Shown here one piece after another: positions 9,228 through 18,015 of a stretch of 64,000 bases of DNA. The DNA is from an uncultured Pirellulaceae bacterium. GTDB taxonomy: Bacteria > Planctomycetota > Planctomycetia > Pirellulales > Pirellulaceae. The stretch lies in contig CALCJM010000004.1 of the NCBI GenBank assembly GCA_937967505.1, forward strand, positions 1 to 64,000. The letters are read 5' to 3'. The notes below the pieces were generated by a model that saw nothing but the letters and a program-made list of their open reading frames with translations, was not told the DNA's origin and did not search any database. Positions within the stretch are counted from its first letter, which is position 1. The number at the start of each line of letters is the position of its first letter. Position numbers and translations under genes: made by a program.

Positions 9228-10370
9228 ATGAATTGGCATTTACCCATCCTGCTGGGAAAACTGGACAGCTCTTCCACCGAAGAGATTATCAAACGGGTTG
9301 AGCAGACGACGCTGCCAGGGACCAAGGTTCCAGCGTCCTCGATTGAACACGTCGGTGCCGACTCGTGGGCTCAGTTCTACGATTCGTCCTACTGGTTTCC
9401 GGAGCAAGCATCGGATTTTGCGGCACCGGTGGACAATCTGTTCATGTACATCTTCTGGGTGTCGCTGGTGTTCTTTGTGGTCATTGTGGTTGCGATGGTT
9501 TACCTGTGCTTCAGGTATCGCCGCAAGGGCCAAGAGATTAACCCCGAACCCAGTTCGTCTCACAATAACCTGATCGAGATTATTTGGTCGGTGGGGCCAA
9601 GTGTGTTTCTGGTTTACATGTTCTGGCAGGGGGCAACGACCTATTTTGAGACAAAGACACCGCCGCCGGAACCGGAAGAGATCGTGGTTACCGCCAGTCG
9701 TTGGAACTGGGTGTTTACCTACCCCAATGGCGATAGTTCATCGGAGTTGCACCTGGTGAACAACCAGCCAACACGATTGAAAATGCAATCCACCGACGTG
9801 TTGCACAGTTTGTATGTGCCGGCGTTTCGCCAGAAAATGGACATCGTTCCCGGCCGATACTCTTACGCTTACTTTCGTCCAACCAAAGAAGGGCAGTACC
9901 GACTGTCCTGTACCGAGTATTGTGGGCGCGAGCACTCCAAAATGCGTACCGTCGCGGAAGTTCACCCGGACGAAGAGCATCGTCGGGAGAACACGCAGTG
10001 GATCAAGGAAGAGTATTACCCTTGGAAGAATGGCGAACGTATCTACAAGATCAACTGCTCGGGCTGTCACAAAATCAACGGCGAAGCGGCCACCGGCCCG
10101 GCGTTGAATCTGCTGTACAGTATGAAGAAGCGTCCGTTGATGGGCGGTGGCAAAGTGACCGTCGACGCGGATTACGTGCGGAAGTCAATCGAATATCCGG
10201 CAGCGGATGTGGTTGAAGGCTTTGGTCCGGTTTCCAAAATGAATTCGTTCCTCAACAAACTTTCTCAGGATGACATCAACAACGTCAACGCATACCTGCA
10301 GAAACTGAATGATCCGTCGAGCGTCGCCGGTGGTACGATTGAAACGGGCCTGCGGGCAGACGGCGAATAA
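9228..10370 (+). CDS. ctaC: caa3-type cytochrome c oxidase subunit II with fused cytochrome c
   Basis: 380 aa. Two transmembrane helices (about 74-98 and 115-137) are followed by a cupredoxin domain with the CuA ligands Cys228, Cys232, His236 and Met239 ([12 protein letters not shown]) and an upstream His in [10 protein letters not shown]-terminal cytochrome c domain has CSGCH at 277-281. It receives electrons through heme c to CuA and passes them to subunit I. The start ATG at 9228 gives an unusually long soluble N-terminus of about 70 residues before the first helix, with no clear signal peptide. It is followed by ctaD after 70 bp. Confidence 0.96.
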   Translation: MNWHLPILLGKLDSSSTEEIIKRVEQTTLPGTKVPASSIEHVGADSWAQFYDSSYWFPEQASDFAAPVDNLFMYIFWVSLVFFVVIVVAMVYLCFRYRRKGQEINPEPSSSHNNLIEIIWSVGPSVFLVYMFWQGATTYFETKTPPPEPEEIVVTASRWNWVFTYPNGDSSSELHLVNNQPTRLKMQSTDVLHSLYVPAFRQKMDIVPGRYSYAYFRPTKEGQYRLSCTEYCGREHSKMRTVAEVHPDEEHRRENTQWIKEEYYPWKNGERIYKINCSGCHKINGEAATGPALNLLYSMKKRPLMGGGKVTVDADYVRKSIEYPAADVVEGFGPVSKMNSFLNKLSQDDINNVNAYLQKLNDPSSVAGGTIETGLRADGE

Positions 10371-10440
10371 ACTGCCAGACGAAACACAGCAACGACAGAG
10401 ACAAAACACAGTAGCGTTTAAGCTAAAGAAGGTAACAACG

Positions 10441-12144
10441 ATGGCAACCGCAGAAACTCGAAACAAGATTTTTGGCACGCCAGAAACCAATTATTTGAAT
10501 TGCACCAAAGGGTGGAAATCGTGGGCGTTCACACTGGATCACAAACGCATTGGCGTGATGTACCTAGTAGGTGTTACCATTGCACTGTTTCTGGCTGGCG
10601 CGTTCGCGCTGATCTTGCGTTCTCATTTGGTTAAATTCGACAGCAACATGCTGTCCTATGACAGGTACAACCAAATGTTTACGCTCCATGGGGCGGTGAT
10701 GGTGTTTGCTTTCATCATTCCCAGTATTCCGGCAGCATTGGGAAACTTTGTGCTGCCCATGATGTTGGGGGCCAAAGACGTAGCGTTTCCCCGGATGAAC
10801 CTTGCCAGTTTCTATCTCTGGATCGTCGGGACGATGTGTCTGTTGGGTGCGATCCTTTTCGGCGGTGGCCTAGATACCGGTTGGACGTTCTACACGCCGT
10901 ACAGTATTGAAACCGAAACGGGTGTGATCTGGGCGACCTTTGGTGCATTTGTTCTAGGGTTTAGTTCGATCTTTACCGGTCTGAACTTCCTCGTGACGGT
11001 GAACACCATGCGATCCCCGGGACAGACCTGGTTCAAGTTGCCGCTGTTTTTGTGGTCGTTGTATGCCACGTCGATCATCCAGGTTTTGGCGACTCCGGTT
11101 CTCGGGATCACGCTGCTGTTGTTGATCGCAGAAAAAACCATGCACATTGGCGTGTTTGATCCACGCTATGGTGGCGATCCGGTCTTGTTCCAGCACTTCT
11201 TCTGGTTTTATTCGCATCCGGCGGTTTACATTATGATTTTGCCCGGGATGGGTGTGATCAGTGAATTGATATCGGTATACAGCCAGAAGCGTATTTTCGG
11301 TTACAGCTTTATTGCATTCTCCAGTGTGGCGATTGCGTTGCTAGGATTCTTGGTCTGGGGGCACCATATGTTCACCAGTGGCCAGTCACCTTTGGTCACT
11401 CTGATCTTCAGTGCGATCACGTTTTCGGTCGCGATCCCGTCGGCGGTGAAAGTGTTTAACTGGCTGGCAACGTTATTCAAAGGATCGATCCTGCTCAACA
11501 CGCCGATGCTGTATGCACTTTCATTTATTTTCCTGTTTGGTATCGGCGGTTTGACCGGCCTGTTTTTGGGGGCTCTTTCGACAGACATTCACCTGCACGA
11601 TACCTATTTTGTGGTGGCTCACTTTCACTTCGTGATGGTCGGTGGAACGCTGACAGCGTTGCTGGGCGGTTTATTTCACTGGTGGCCAAAAATGTTTGGC
11701 CGAATGTATAATGACTTTTGGGGCCGCGTTTCCTGTGCCCTTGTATTCATCGGGTTCAACGTGACCTTCTTTCCACAATTTGTGATGGGTGCCCGGGGGA
11801 TGCCTCGCCGGTACGCTTCTTACGATCCAGAATTTCAGATCTTCCACCAGATTTCCACTGTGGGAGCGTTCGTGCTGGGGATCGGTATCCTGTTGGCCTA
11901 CGGTGTTTTGGTCTACGCGGCGCGGTATGGAAAACGTTGTGGATCGAACCCTTTCCGCGCCGCATCGATGGAATGGCAGTCCAGTTCGCCACCGGACTTC
12001 CACAACTTCATTCACAAACCCACCGTCAACGACCCTTACGATTTTGATTCACAGGTCTACGACGAGGAACTGGATACCTATCTCCCCCGTGAGTATGCCG
12101 ACCCAGCAAAGACACCACCACGGAAAGAACCCGTTCATCACTAG
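10441..12144 (+). CDS. ctaD: Cytochrome c oxidase subunit I
   Basis: 567 aa, the catalytic heme-copper subunit that reduces O2 and pumps protons. Seen motifs include TLHGAVMVF, the [13 protein letters not shown] segment (CuB His and the cross-linked Tyr of A-family oxidases), WGHHMFTSG and [17 protein letters not shown] (heme a3/CuB ligands). About twelve helices are visible. The frame is open further upstream to 10309 inside ctaC, but ATG 10441 has an AAAGAAGG ribosome binding site and starts the usual N-terminus, so the shorter form is chosen. Confidence 0.97.
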   Translation: MATAETRNKIFGTPETNYLNCTKGWKSWAFTLDHKRIGVMYLVGVTIALFLAGAFALILRSHLVKFDSNMLSYDRYNQMFTLHGAVMVFAFIIPSIPAALGNFVLPMMLGAKDVAFPRMNLASFYLWIVGTMCLLGAILFGGGLDTGWTFYTPYSIETETGVIWATFGAFVLGFSSIFTGLNFLVTVNTMRSPGQTWFKLPLFLWSLYATSIIQVLATPVLGITLLLLIAEKTMHIGVFDPRYGGDPVLFQHFFWFYSHPAVYIMILPGMGVISELISVYSQKRIFGYSFIAFSSVAIALLGFLVWGHHMFTSGQSPLVTLIFSAITFSVAIPSAVKVFNWLATLFKGSILLNTPMLYALSFIFLFGIGGLTGLFLGALSTDIHLHDTYFVVAHFHFVMVGGTLTALLGGLFHWWPKMFGRMYNDFWGRVSCALVFIGFNVTFFPQFVMGARGMPRRYASYDPEFQIFHQISTVGAFVLGIGILLAYGVLVYAARYGKRCGSNPFRAASMEWQSSSPPDFHNFIHKPTVNDPYDFDSQVYDEELDTYLPREYADPAKTPPRKEPVHH

Positions 12145-12288
12145 GGTGCGCTGGCTGATACCAAATAAACAATCGAAAGTGAATTCAAAATTCGCAACGG
12201 ATTGTTGCTTGGTCAGAATTGAAGGCTTCCCCGGCCCCAACCAAACCAAATTCAACACGCTTTTTTACCAACGTCAACATTCACTCAG

Positions 12289-12300
12289 CCCCCTGTGGGG
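12289..12300 (+). other. GC-rich mini-hairpin in the ctaD-ctaE gap
   Basis: CCCC-(C)TGT-GGGG lies 20 nt before the ctaE start codon in a 176-bp gap that is otherwise featureless, larger than most gaps in this operon. A role in RNA processing between cistrons is possible; only the inverted repeat supports it. Confidence 0.3.
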
Positions 12301-12320
12301 TTGATCTTCCGGAGTCGGAA

Positions 12321-13391
12321 ATGGCAATTGCCGAAACCCATGATACGCACGGCGAACACCACGATGATCATCACGATCATGGTGAATTCATCGCCCACCA
12401 CTTTGAATCGCCCGAACAACAGTTCGATTCCGGGAAGCTTGGGATCTGGATCTTTCTGGTGACTGAAGTTTTGTTCTTCAGCGGCCTGTTTGTTCTGTAC
12501 ACGCTGTACCGAAACTACCACCCCGAGATTTTCCAGGTGGCACACCACTATCTGGACAAGAATTTGGGTTGTCTGAACACGATTGTTCTGCTGTTCAGTA
12601 GTCTGACGATGGCGTTGGCCGTTCGCAGTGCTCAAACGGGCAAAAACAAAAACTGCGAGACTTACCTGCTGATCACGATGGTTTGTGCCACGATCTTTCT
12701 GGGAGTTAAAGCGGTTGAGTACAGTCACAAATGGGATCTGGGGATCTGGCCTCGCAGCATGTTCCACTACCATGAAGGTGTTCACGAAACAGGTATCTTT
12801 GGTCTGTCGAACTATCTGATCAAATTAAGCGTGATTCCGACGTTGTTGTTGGTCGGTTTTGCAGGATACGCGGCGTTTCAGTATCTAACCGACAAAGCCA
12901 ACAACGCTAGGTTTTATATCGGCATGACGATCATGGTGCTGGGGTATTTTGCCGGTGTTGTGGGCGGTGTGGTTTATCAAAATGCAATTGCGGGTGACTC
13001 ACACGCTCATGCCGCTCTTCAAACTGCCGCCCCGTTGATGTTGCACGCCGCAACGATCGATAAATCGTCGGCAGGGCACGATGATCATGTACATGCTGAT
13101 GGAGAGGGTGACTCCCACGATGATCATGATCACGCAGACGTACCCGCCGGTTCCCAAGAATCGGTTCCGGACAGCGTTGGTATCTTTTTCAGTATTTATT
13201 ACTGCATGACAGGCTTGCATGCCATTCACATTATCGGTGGTATCGTCGCCCTAGCGTGGATCTACCGAAGAAGTCAGTTGGGACATTGGCGAGAAGATTA
13301 TTTTGGTCCGGTCGATTACGTCGGGCTCTATTGGCACCTGGTCGACTTGATCTGGATTTACCTGTTTCCACTCTTGTATCTGATTGACTAA
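12321..13391 (+). CDS. ctaE: Cytochrome c oxidase subunit III
   Basis: 356 aa, integral membrane subunit of the heme-copper oxidase. It contains the conserved Glu in WIFLVTEVLFFSGLF and the C-terminal YWHLVDLIWIYLFPLLYL segment. Two features are unusual: a His/Asp-rich N-terminus (residues about 6-30) and a second His/Asp-rich loop before the last helices (about nt 13060-13150, DDHVHADGEGDSHDDHDHAD). The frame runs upstream to 12219, but ATG 12321 has a GGAG motif and yields the normal start. It is coupled to ctaF, whose ribosome binding site overlaps its stop codon. Confidence 0.94.
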   Translation: MAIAETHDTHGEHHDDHHDHGEFIAHHFESPEQQFDSGKLGIWIFLVTEVLFFSGLFVLYTLYRNYHPEIFQVAHHYLDKNLGCLNTIVLLFSSLTMALAVRSAQTGKNKNCETYLLITMVCATIFLGVKAVEYSHKWDLGIWPRSMFHYHEGVHETGIFGLSNYLIKLSVIPTLLLVGFAGYAAFQYLTDKANNARFYIGMTIMVLGYFAGVVGGVVYQNAIAGDSHAHAALQTAAPLMLHAATIDKSSAGHDDHVHADGEGDSHDDHDHADVPAGSQESVPDSVGIFFSIYYCMTGLHAIHIIGGIVALAWIYRRSQLGHWREDYFGPVDYVGLYWHLVDLIWIYLFPLLYLID

Positions 13392-13398
13392 GGAGGTG
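13390..13398 (+). promoter_or_regulatory. Strong ribosome binding site of ctaF overlapping the ctaE stop
   Basis: AAGGAGGTG starts within the TAA stop of ctaE (13389-13391) and lies 7 nt before the ATG at 13406. It is the best Shine-Dalgarno match seen in the operon and implies coupled translation of ctaE and ctaF. Confidence 0.8.
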
Positions 13399-13405
13399 CC
13401 TGATT

Positions 13406-13777
13406 ATGGCTGACCATTCACACGATTCACACGACCACCCTTCGTTTAATCACCCGGCACCCATTCCGATGTTGTTCGGCGTATTTATTGCGTTGGTCGG
13501 TTTGACCGTTGCCACCGTGGTAACATCCAATATTGAACTGGCCCAGTTCGCGTTTCCGGTCGCGATGGCGATTGCCACATTGAAGGCTTTCCTTGTAGGA
13601 GCATTTTTCATGCACATGTGGTGGGACAAGGGGTTTAACATCCTCGTGTTTCTGTCGTCATTGTTGTTTGTCACACTGTTCATTGGAATGACGATGCTGG
13701 ACACCGGAAGTAACCTGGAACAGGTCGAGAGCTTCCCGACGACGGAGACTTCTTCGCTGTCCACCACTGAATATTAG
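13406..13777 (+). CDS. ctaF: Cytochrome c oxidase subunit IV (prokaryotic type)
   Basis: 123 aa, small membrane subunit of the caa3 oxidase. It has a His/Asp-rich N-terminus (DHSHDSHDHP) and three hydrophobic segments (about 23-45, 50-72, 80-100), including the family-typical VAMAIATLKAFLVGAFFMHMWWD. It follows ctaE with an overlapping ribosome binding site. Family members stabilise the oxidase complex. Confidence is high because of length, topology and context. Confidence 0.9.
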   Translation: MADHSHDSHDHPSFNHPAPIPMLFGVFIALVGLTVATVVTSNIELAQFAFPVAMAIATLKAFLVGAFFMHMWWDKGFNILVFLSSLLFVTLFIGMTMLDTGSNLEQVESFPTTETSSLSTTEY

Positions 13778-13789
13778 TAGGTCGCTCTC
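13773..13789 (+). repeat. Interspersed post-stop repeat, copy 1
   Basis: A 17-nt block beginning ATTAG and ending AGGTCGCTCTC, spanning the ctaF stop codon, recurs at 25513-25529 with one mismatch, again spanning a stop codon at the same offset. Confidence 0.6.
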
Positions 13790-13826
13790 TTCGTGAGCGA
13801 CAGCAGTCTTCGGAAGGGAGGCTGCT
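13781..13826 (+). terminator. Two consecutive hairpins after ctaF
   Basis: GTCGCTC-TCTTCGT-GAGCGAC (13781-13801) is a 7-bp perfect hairpin, followed at once by AGCAG...CTGCT (13802-13826). There is no T run, and another oxidase gene follows 36 bp later, so this may be a processing or partial termination signal that lowers expression of the last gene. Confidence 0.5.
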
Positions 13827-13861
13827 ACGGATGGCCCTGTTAAAAATTTTGGAGGATCGTG

Positions 13862-14497
13862 ATGCTAAAGCAATCCCTGAAAATGGTGCCTGCCAGGCGG
13901 GAGCACTATCAGAGCAAGCTGGTGTTCATGCTGTTTTTGGTCTCGTTGGGGATGTTTTTTGTCGGTAGTCTGATCACGTACCTTACCGTGCGTGAGCAAG
14001 CTTTCAGCCCGATTGCCAATGCGATTCCCGGTTCGTTCATGGATCAGGGACCTGCGTTCTACCATTCGTTGCAGATTCCCGTTTCGTTTTGGTTAAGCAC
14101 GGTTGCGTTGATTTTTGTCAGCATTTTTCTTCATCGCGCCTGTTGGTTGATTCATCGCGAACGTCGGGCAGAATTCCGCTTGCTGTTGGGGTTAGCCTGG
14201 GTGGCCGCATTTGTGTTCACGCTGGTCCAGGGTTTTGGAATGGCCTGGCTGTTGGATCGGCATTTCAGCGCTACAGATGGCTCGATGAAGGTCTTCGGAA
14301 TGTCGTTCGCTCTGGCGTTGATCCACGCACTGCACGTGATTGGCGGCATGGTGTTTCTTGGGTTTGTGATCTACCAGGCACAACGCGACCGCTATGATCA
14401 CGAGCGTCACTTTGCCGTCGACAACTGTGCCAACTACTGGCATTTCCTAGACGTTGTCTGGGTCTGCATGTTAGCCGTGTTTCTGATCGCCCGGTAG
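13862..14497 (+). CDS. Second cytochrome oxidase subunit III-like protein
   Basis: 211 aa, about five transmembrane segments, heme-copper oxidase subunit III family (shorter CyoC-like form). HALHVIGGMVFLGFV and CANYWHFLDVVWVCMLAVF are typical subunit III stretches. The conserved Glu of the TEVLFF motif in ctaE is replaced here: the aligned segment reads VSLGMFF. A GTG lies directly before the ATG; ATG 13862 fits the GGAGG ribosome binding site at 13851-13855. It ends the respiratory operon, separated from ctaF by two hairpins. It may be a structural or regulatory paralogue rather than a second copy with the same role. Confidence 0.85.
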   Translation: MLKQSLKMVPARREHYQSKLVFMLFLVSLGMFFVGSLITYLTVREQAFSPIANAIPGSFMDQGPAFYHSLQIPVSFWLSTVALIFVSIFLHRACWLIHRERRAEFRLLLGLAWVAAFVFTLVQGFGMAWLLDRHFSATDGSMKVFGMSFALALIHALHVIGGMVFLGFVIYQAQRDRYDHERHFAVDNCANYWHFLDVVWVCMLAVFLIAR

Positions 14498-14590
14498 CTC
14501 GCTTGCCCGTTAGGCCTGTCGTTGGGGTATAAGCCTATCCGGAGTTAATGCCTGCGTACTCTGAAAACTGGTGGGGTGACCCGTCAATGT

Positions 14591-14608
14591 CTGCCTGTTT
14601 CCAGGCAG
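14591..14608 (+). terminator. Candidate terminator of the respiratory operon
   Basis: CTGCCTG-TTTC-CAGGCAG is a perfect 7-bp stem with a 4-nt loop, 94 nt after the last oxidase gene and followed by a short T-rich stretch. The 242-bp gap separates the respiratory operon from the PSD1 gene. Confidence 0.55.
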
Positions 14609-14700
14609 TTGTTGATCGATTGGGCATTAGCTTTCGGAAGCCGGGAAATTCTTGATGTTCGCATGGAACACGACCTATAATAAGTTGTAGTCCCGCCGAT

Positions 14701-14730
14701 AAGATCTGTCCAAAAAAGATCTGTCCAAAA
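14701..14730 (+). repeat. Perfect 15-nt tandem duplication upstream of PSD1 gene
   Basis: AAGATCTGTCCAAAA is present twice without a spacer (14701-14715, 14716-14730), ending 9 nt before the PSD1 start codon. It occupies the expected position of the 5' untranslated region and ribosome binding site. Confidence 0.9.
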
Positions 14731-14739
14731 AACGGTGTT

Positions 14740-17700
14740 ATGAAATCTCCAGTGAAGTCTACGTTTATGAATTTAGCTTTTTCAATAATCGGGTTCAGTT
14801 GGCCGAGATCCCGGACTGTGGTTCTGACTGTATTTTTGTCATTGTGTTTTGGTGGAGTTTTTGAGGGACGTACATTTGCCGAAGATTCGGTTGATTTCAA
14901 TTTGCAGATTCGTCCGATTCTGTCTCGTCACTGTATCTCCTGCCATGGTCCTGACGAAGGCGATCGCCAGGCGGATCTACGTCTGGATACGTTCGAGGGA
15001 GCGACCGATTACGCGATTGTCCCCGGGGATGCTGCAGGCAGCGATGTGATAGATCGCATCACGACCGACGATGATGAATTACGAATGCCGCCGGCCGATC
15101 ACGGGGCAGCGCTCAAGCTAGAAGAGATGGAATTACTGCGCAAGTGGATCGATAGTGGAGCCAATTACGCGGTGCACTGGTCGTTTGTGCCGCCCCAAAA
15201 AAAGACGCCACCAGAAATCAGGAACAGCGCAACGGCGGTCGATGGAAGCATGCCGCGCGTGCAAAACTCTATCGACAATTTTATTCTTGATCGGGTTCAC
15301 AGTGCGGGCTTGAAACAGAATCCTGCGGCCTCGCCGCTGGTTTTGGTCAGACGCGCCTCGCTGGGACTGACAGGTCTGCCACCGGCGGCTCATGCTGCCC
15401 CGGTTCAGGAGTCGATCGGCCGGTTTATAGGACAACCGACCCAGCCGCATTTTGAGACCTACGTTGACCAGCTTTTGCAGACGCCCGCCTATGCCGAGCA
15501 CTGGGCGAGTGTTTGGTTGGATCTGGCGCGCTACGCCGATACGTGTGGTTATTCGGGAGACGAAAGAAGAGATATCTGGCCGTGGCGTGACTGGCTGATT
15601 CGGTCGTTACAAAGTGAGAAATCGTATCGCGATTTGTCGATTGAAATGCTTGCCGGAGATCTGTTGCCCAATGCAACCATGGATCAAAAACTGGCTACTG
15701 CTTTTCATCGCAATACGTTGGCCAATAACGAGGGCGGAACCGACGACGAAGAGTTTCGTGTGATCGCCGTCAAGGACCGGCTTAGCACGACACTCAATGC
15801 GTGGATGGGGTTGACCGTTCGTTGTGCTGAATGTCACTCGCACAAATACGATCCGATCAGCCAGCAAGAATATTATCAGCTGTTTGATTTTTTCAACCAC
15901 ACCGTCGATGCCGACAATCGCGACGACCGACCGAAACTGGAAGTGCATCCGATTCGCAACCCGGCCAACGTGGCCGCCTTGGAGGCGAAGATCGGTGATT
16001 TGCAAAAGCAGCTCGAAGACGAACCGGAGGTGTGGGAAATCCTGCGACCGGAAGAAATGAAAAGCCGCAATGGAACCCGGTTCAGATTGTTGGACGATGA
16101 TTCAATTTTGGCGTTCGGGCCATTGCCCAATATCGAAGAGTATGCGTTTACGTTTGAGGTGCCCGCCGGAACGACGATTGCCGCCATTCGACTCGAAGCA
16201 TTGCCGCATGTTGAACACGATGGCAATGTTGGTCGGTCTCCTGAAGGTGCCTTTGTCCTGTCGCAAATCCGCCTGGCCCAAATCAACGATGAAGTGGCCG
16301 GTGACAAAAAAGAAGATAAAGAAGCTGGTGCGGAAGAAGAAACCAATAGCAACGAAGTCATTTTGCCGTTCCATGATGCCGCCAACGATTTCAATCAAGT
16401 CAATCGTCATGCAAAAACAGCTATTAAGCCGACTGTAAAGAGTGGTGGACGCCAGGGGTGGGGCGTGAATCATCCCATGACGGGCTATCGGGCACGGCAT
16501 GAAGCTGTCTTTGAGTTAAAAAAACCTTTCGAAGCGAAATCAGCGACGCGGTTCAAAGTCTATTTATTACACGATCCGCCGTGGCCGCGTCTGCATCTGG
16601 GGTGCGTCAGGATTTCGATTTGTGATGTCCCGGGGGCGGTCGTCAAATACAACAACAAGGAACTTGGCCCTATCCGGCGTCAAATTACTGCGGCCGTGGT
16701 TGAACGCGATGCTCCGGTTCGTGTGCCGGTGATTCAGGAACGTCAGAAGAAGTATCGTCGTGAATCGTTTGTGATGCTGCGAGGAAACTTTCGAAGCAAG
16801 GGCGAAAAGGTTGAAGCAAAATTCCCGGAAGCGTTTGCTTCAAAGTCCGACGCGTTTTCTACGGACAGGCTGGGATTGTCCAGGTGGCTATTTGCCGATG
16901 ATAATCCGCTGACGGCGCGTGTGGCGGTTAACCGGTTTTGGGCGCGTCTGATGGGGCTGGGGATTGTGGAAACCGAAGAAGACTTTGGAACCCAAGGGAC
17001 GCCGCCATCCCATCCGGAGTTGCTGGACTATTTGGCTGTCGAATTCCGCGCAGGTGACTGGGATGTGCGAAAACTGTTGAAGAAGGTGGTGATGTCCGCG
17101 ACCTGGCAACAATCCACGACCCTTTCGCAACAGGCAATCGAGGTTGATCCGCGGAACCGTCTGTTGTCGCGCGGCCCTCGAGTACGTTTGTCGGCTGAGG
17201 TTGTGCGCGACCAGGCATTGTCGGTGGCGGGGTTGCTATCCAATAAACTGTATGGTGAACCTGTCTATCCTCCCAACCCGATTAAACGTGTCGTCAATGC
17301 GTTTACCGGTGGGATGACCTGGCAGGAGAGCACCGGAGAAGATCGTTATCGTCGCGCGATTTATACATTCCTCAAACGCAGTGCGCCTCACCCGCTGTTT
17401 GAGACGTTTGACATGGCCAGCCGCGACACGTGCAGCATGCGGCGACAGACAACCAACACCCCACTACAGTCGTTCATGACGCTAAATGATGTGACGTTTG
17501 TGGAAGCCGCCAGAGCTCTGGCGGCAAAGATGCTGGAGGTTGGCGGTGACGATGACATTGACGATGAAAATGACTCTGTGACGCGACTTGTTCAGCAAAT
17601 CAGTTTCGGTCTGGAAAAGGCAACCTACTTGCCCGCACAGCAAAAGCAAATCGAGGTTTTGACTAGGCTGTATCAGAGTAGCCTCGACAAGTATTCAACC

Positions 17701-17865
17701 GATTTGAAAGCGGCGGCAGAAATGATGGGGCACGAAAATGCCAAGGACTCGGGGCTTGATCCCGAGAAAATGAAAGCACCGCAACGTGCGCGACTGGCGC
17801 AGCGCGCCTCAATGACGGTGGTGGCCAACGTGATTTTGAATCTGGATATATTTTTAAATAATTAG
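14740..17865 (+). CDS. PSD1 / planctomycete cytochrome C domain protein (DUF1549-DUF1553)
   Basis: 1041 aa, exported. The N-terminus has a long hydrophobic signal (about residues 26-47), then a planctomycete-type cytochrome C domain with CISCH at 65-69, a DUF1549 domain (about 185-400), a central insert, and a C-terminal DUF1553 domain (about 710-1000; STDRLGLSRWLFADDNPLTA, then NRFWARLMGLGIVETEEDFG). These proteins are abundant in planctomycetes and nearly always paired with a DUF1501 gene, as here. Their biochemical function is not established; polysaccharide degradation has been suggested from context. The central region holds an acidic, low-complexity stretch (GDKKEDKEAGAEEETNSNE). A second possible start is ATG 14767. 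Confidence 0.93.
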   Translation: MKSPVKSTFMNLAFSIIGFSWPRSRTVVLTVFLSLCFGGVFEGRTFAEDSVDFNLQIRPILSRHCISCHGPDEGDRQADLRLDTFEGATDYAIVPGDAAGSDVIDRITTDDDELRMPPADHGAALKLEEMELLRKWIDSGANYAVHWSFVPPQKKTPPEIRNSATAVDGSMPRVQNSIDNFILDRVHSAGLKQNPAASPLVLVRRASLGLTGLPPAAHAAPVQESIGRFIGQPTQPHFETYVDQLLQTPAYAEHWASVWLDLARYADTCGYSGDERRDIWPWRDWLIRSLQSEKSYRDLSIEMLAGDLLPNATMDQKLATAFHRNTLANNEGGTDDEEFRVIAVKDRLSTTLNAWMGLTVRCAECHSHKYDPISQQEYYQLFDFFNHTVDADNRDDRPKLEVHPIRNPANVAALEAKIGDLQKQLEDEPEVWEILRPEEMKSRNGTRFRLLDDDSILAFGPLPNIEEYAFTFEVPAGTTIAAIRLEALPHVEHDGNVGRSPEGAFVLSQIRLAQINDEVAGDKKEDKEAGAEEETNSNEVILPFHDAANDFNQVNRHAKTAIKPTVKSGGRQGWGVNHPMTGYRARHEAVFELKKPFEAKSATRFKVYLLHDPPWPRLHLGCVRISICDVPGAVVKYNNKELGPIRRQITAAVVERDAPVRVPVIQERQKKYRRESFVMLRGNFRSKGEKVEAKFPEAFASKSDAFSTDRLGLSRWLFADDNPLTARVAVNRFWARLMGLGIVETEEDFGTQGTPPSHPELLDYLAVEFRAGDWDVRKLLKKVVMSATWQQSTTLSQQAIEVDPRNRLLSRGPRVRLSAEVVRDQALSVAGLLSNKLYGEPVYPPNPIKRVVNAFTGGMTWQESTGEDRYRRAIYTFLKRSAPHPLFETFDMASRDTCSMRRQTTNTPLQSFMTLNDVTFVEAARALAAKMLEVGGDDDIDDENDSVTRLVQQISFGLEKATYLPAQQKQIEVLTRLYQSSLDKYSTDLKAAAEMMGHENAKDSGLDPEKMKAPQRARLAQRASMTVVANVILNLDIFLNN

Positions 17866-18015
17866 TCGCATGGGCGCACCTGTTTCCGGGAAACGGATCC
17901 AATTCAGCCGTCCGGGCGCTTAAGCCACCCGGCCGCTCGTGAAGCTCCGTTATTCGGAGAGGGATTGCTGCTGATGGGCTGCTATCAATAGTGACTTTAT
18001 TCATCTGAACTACTT

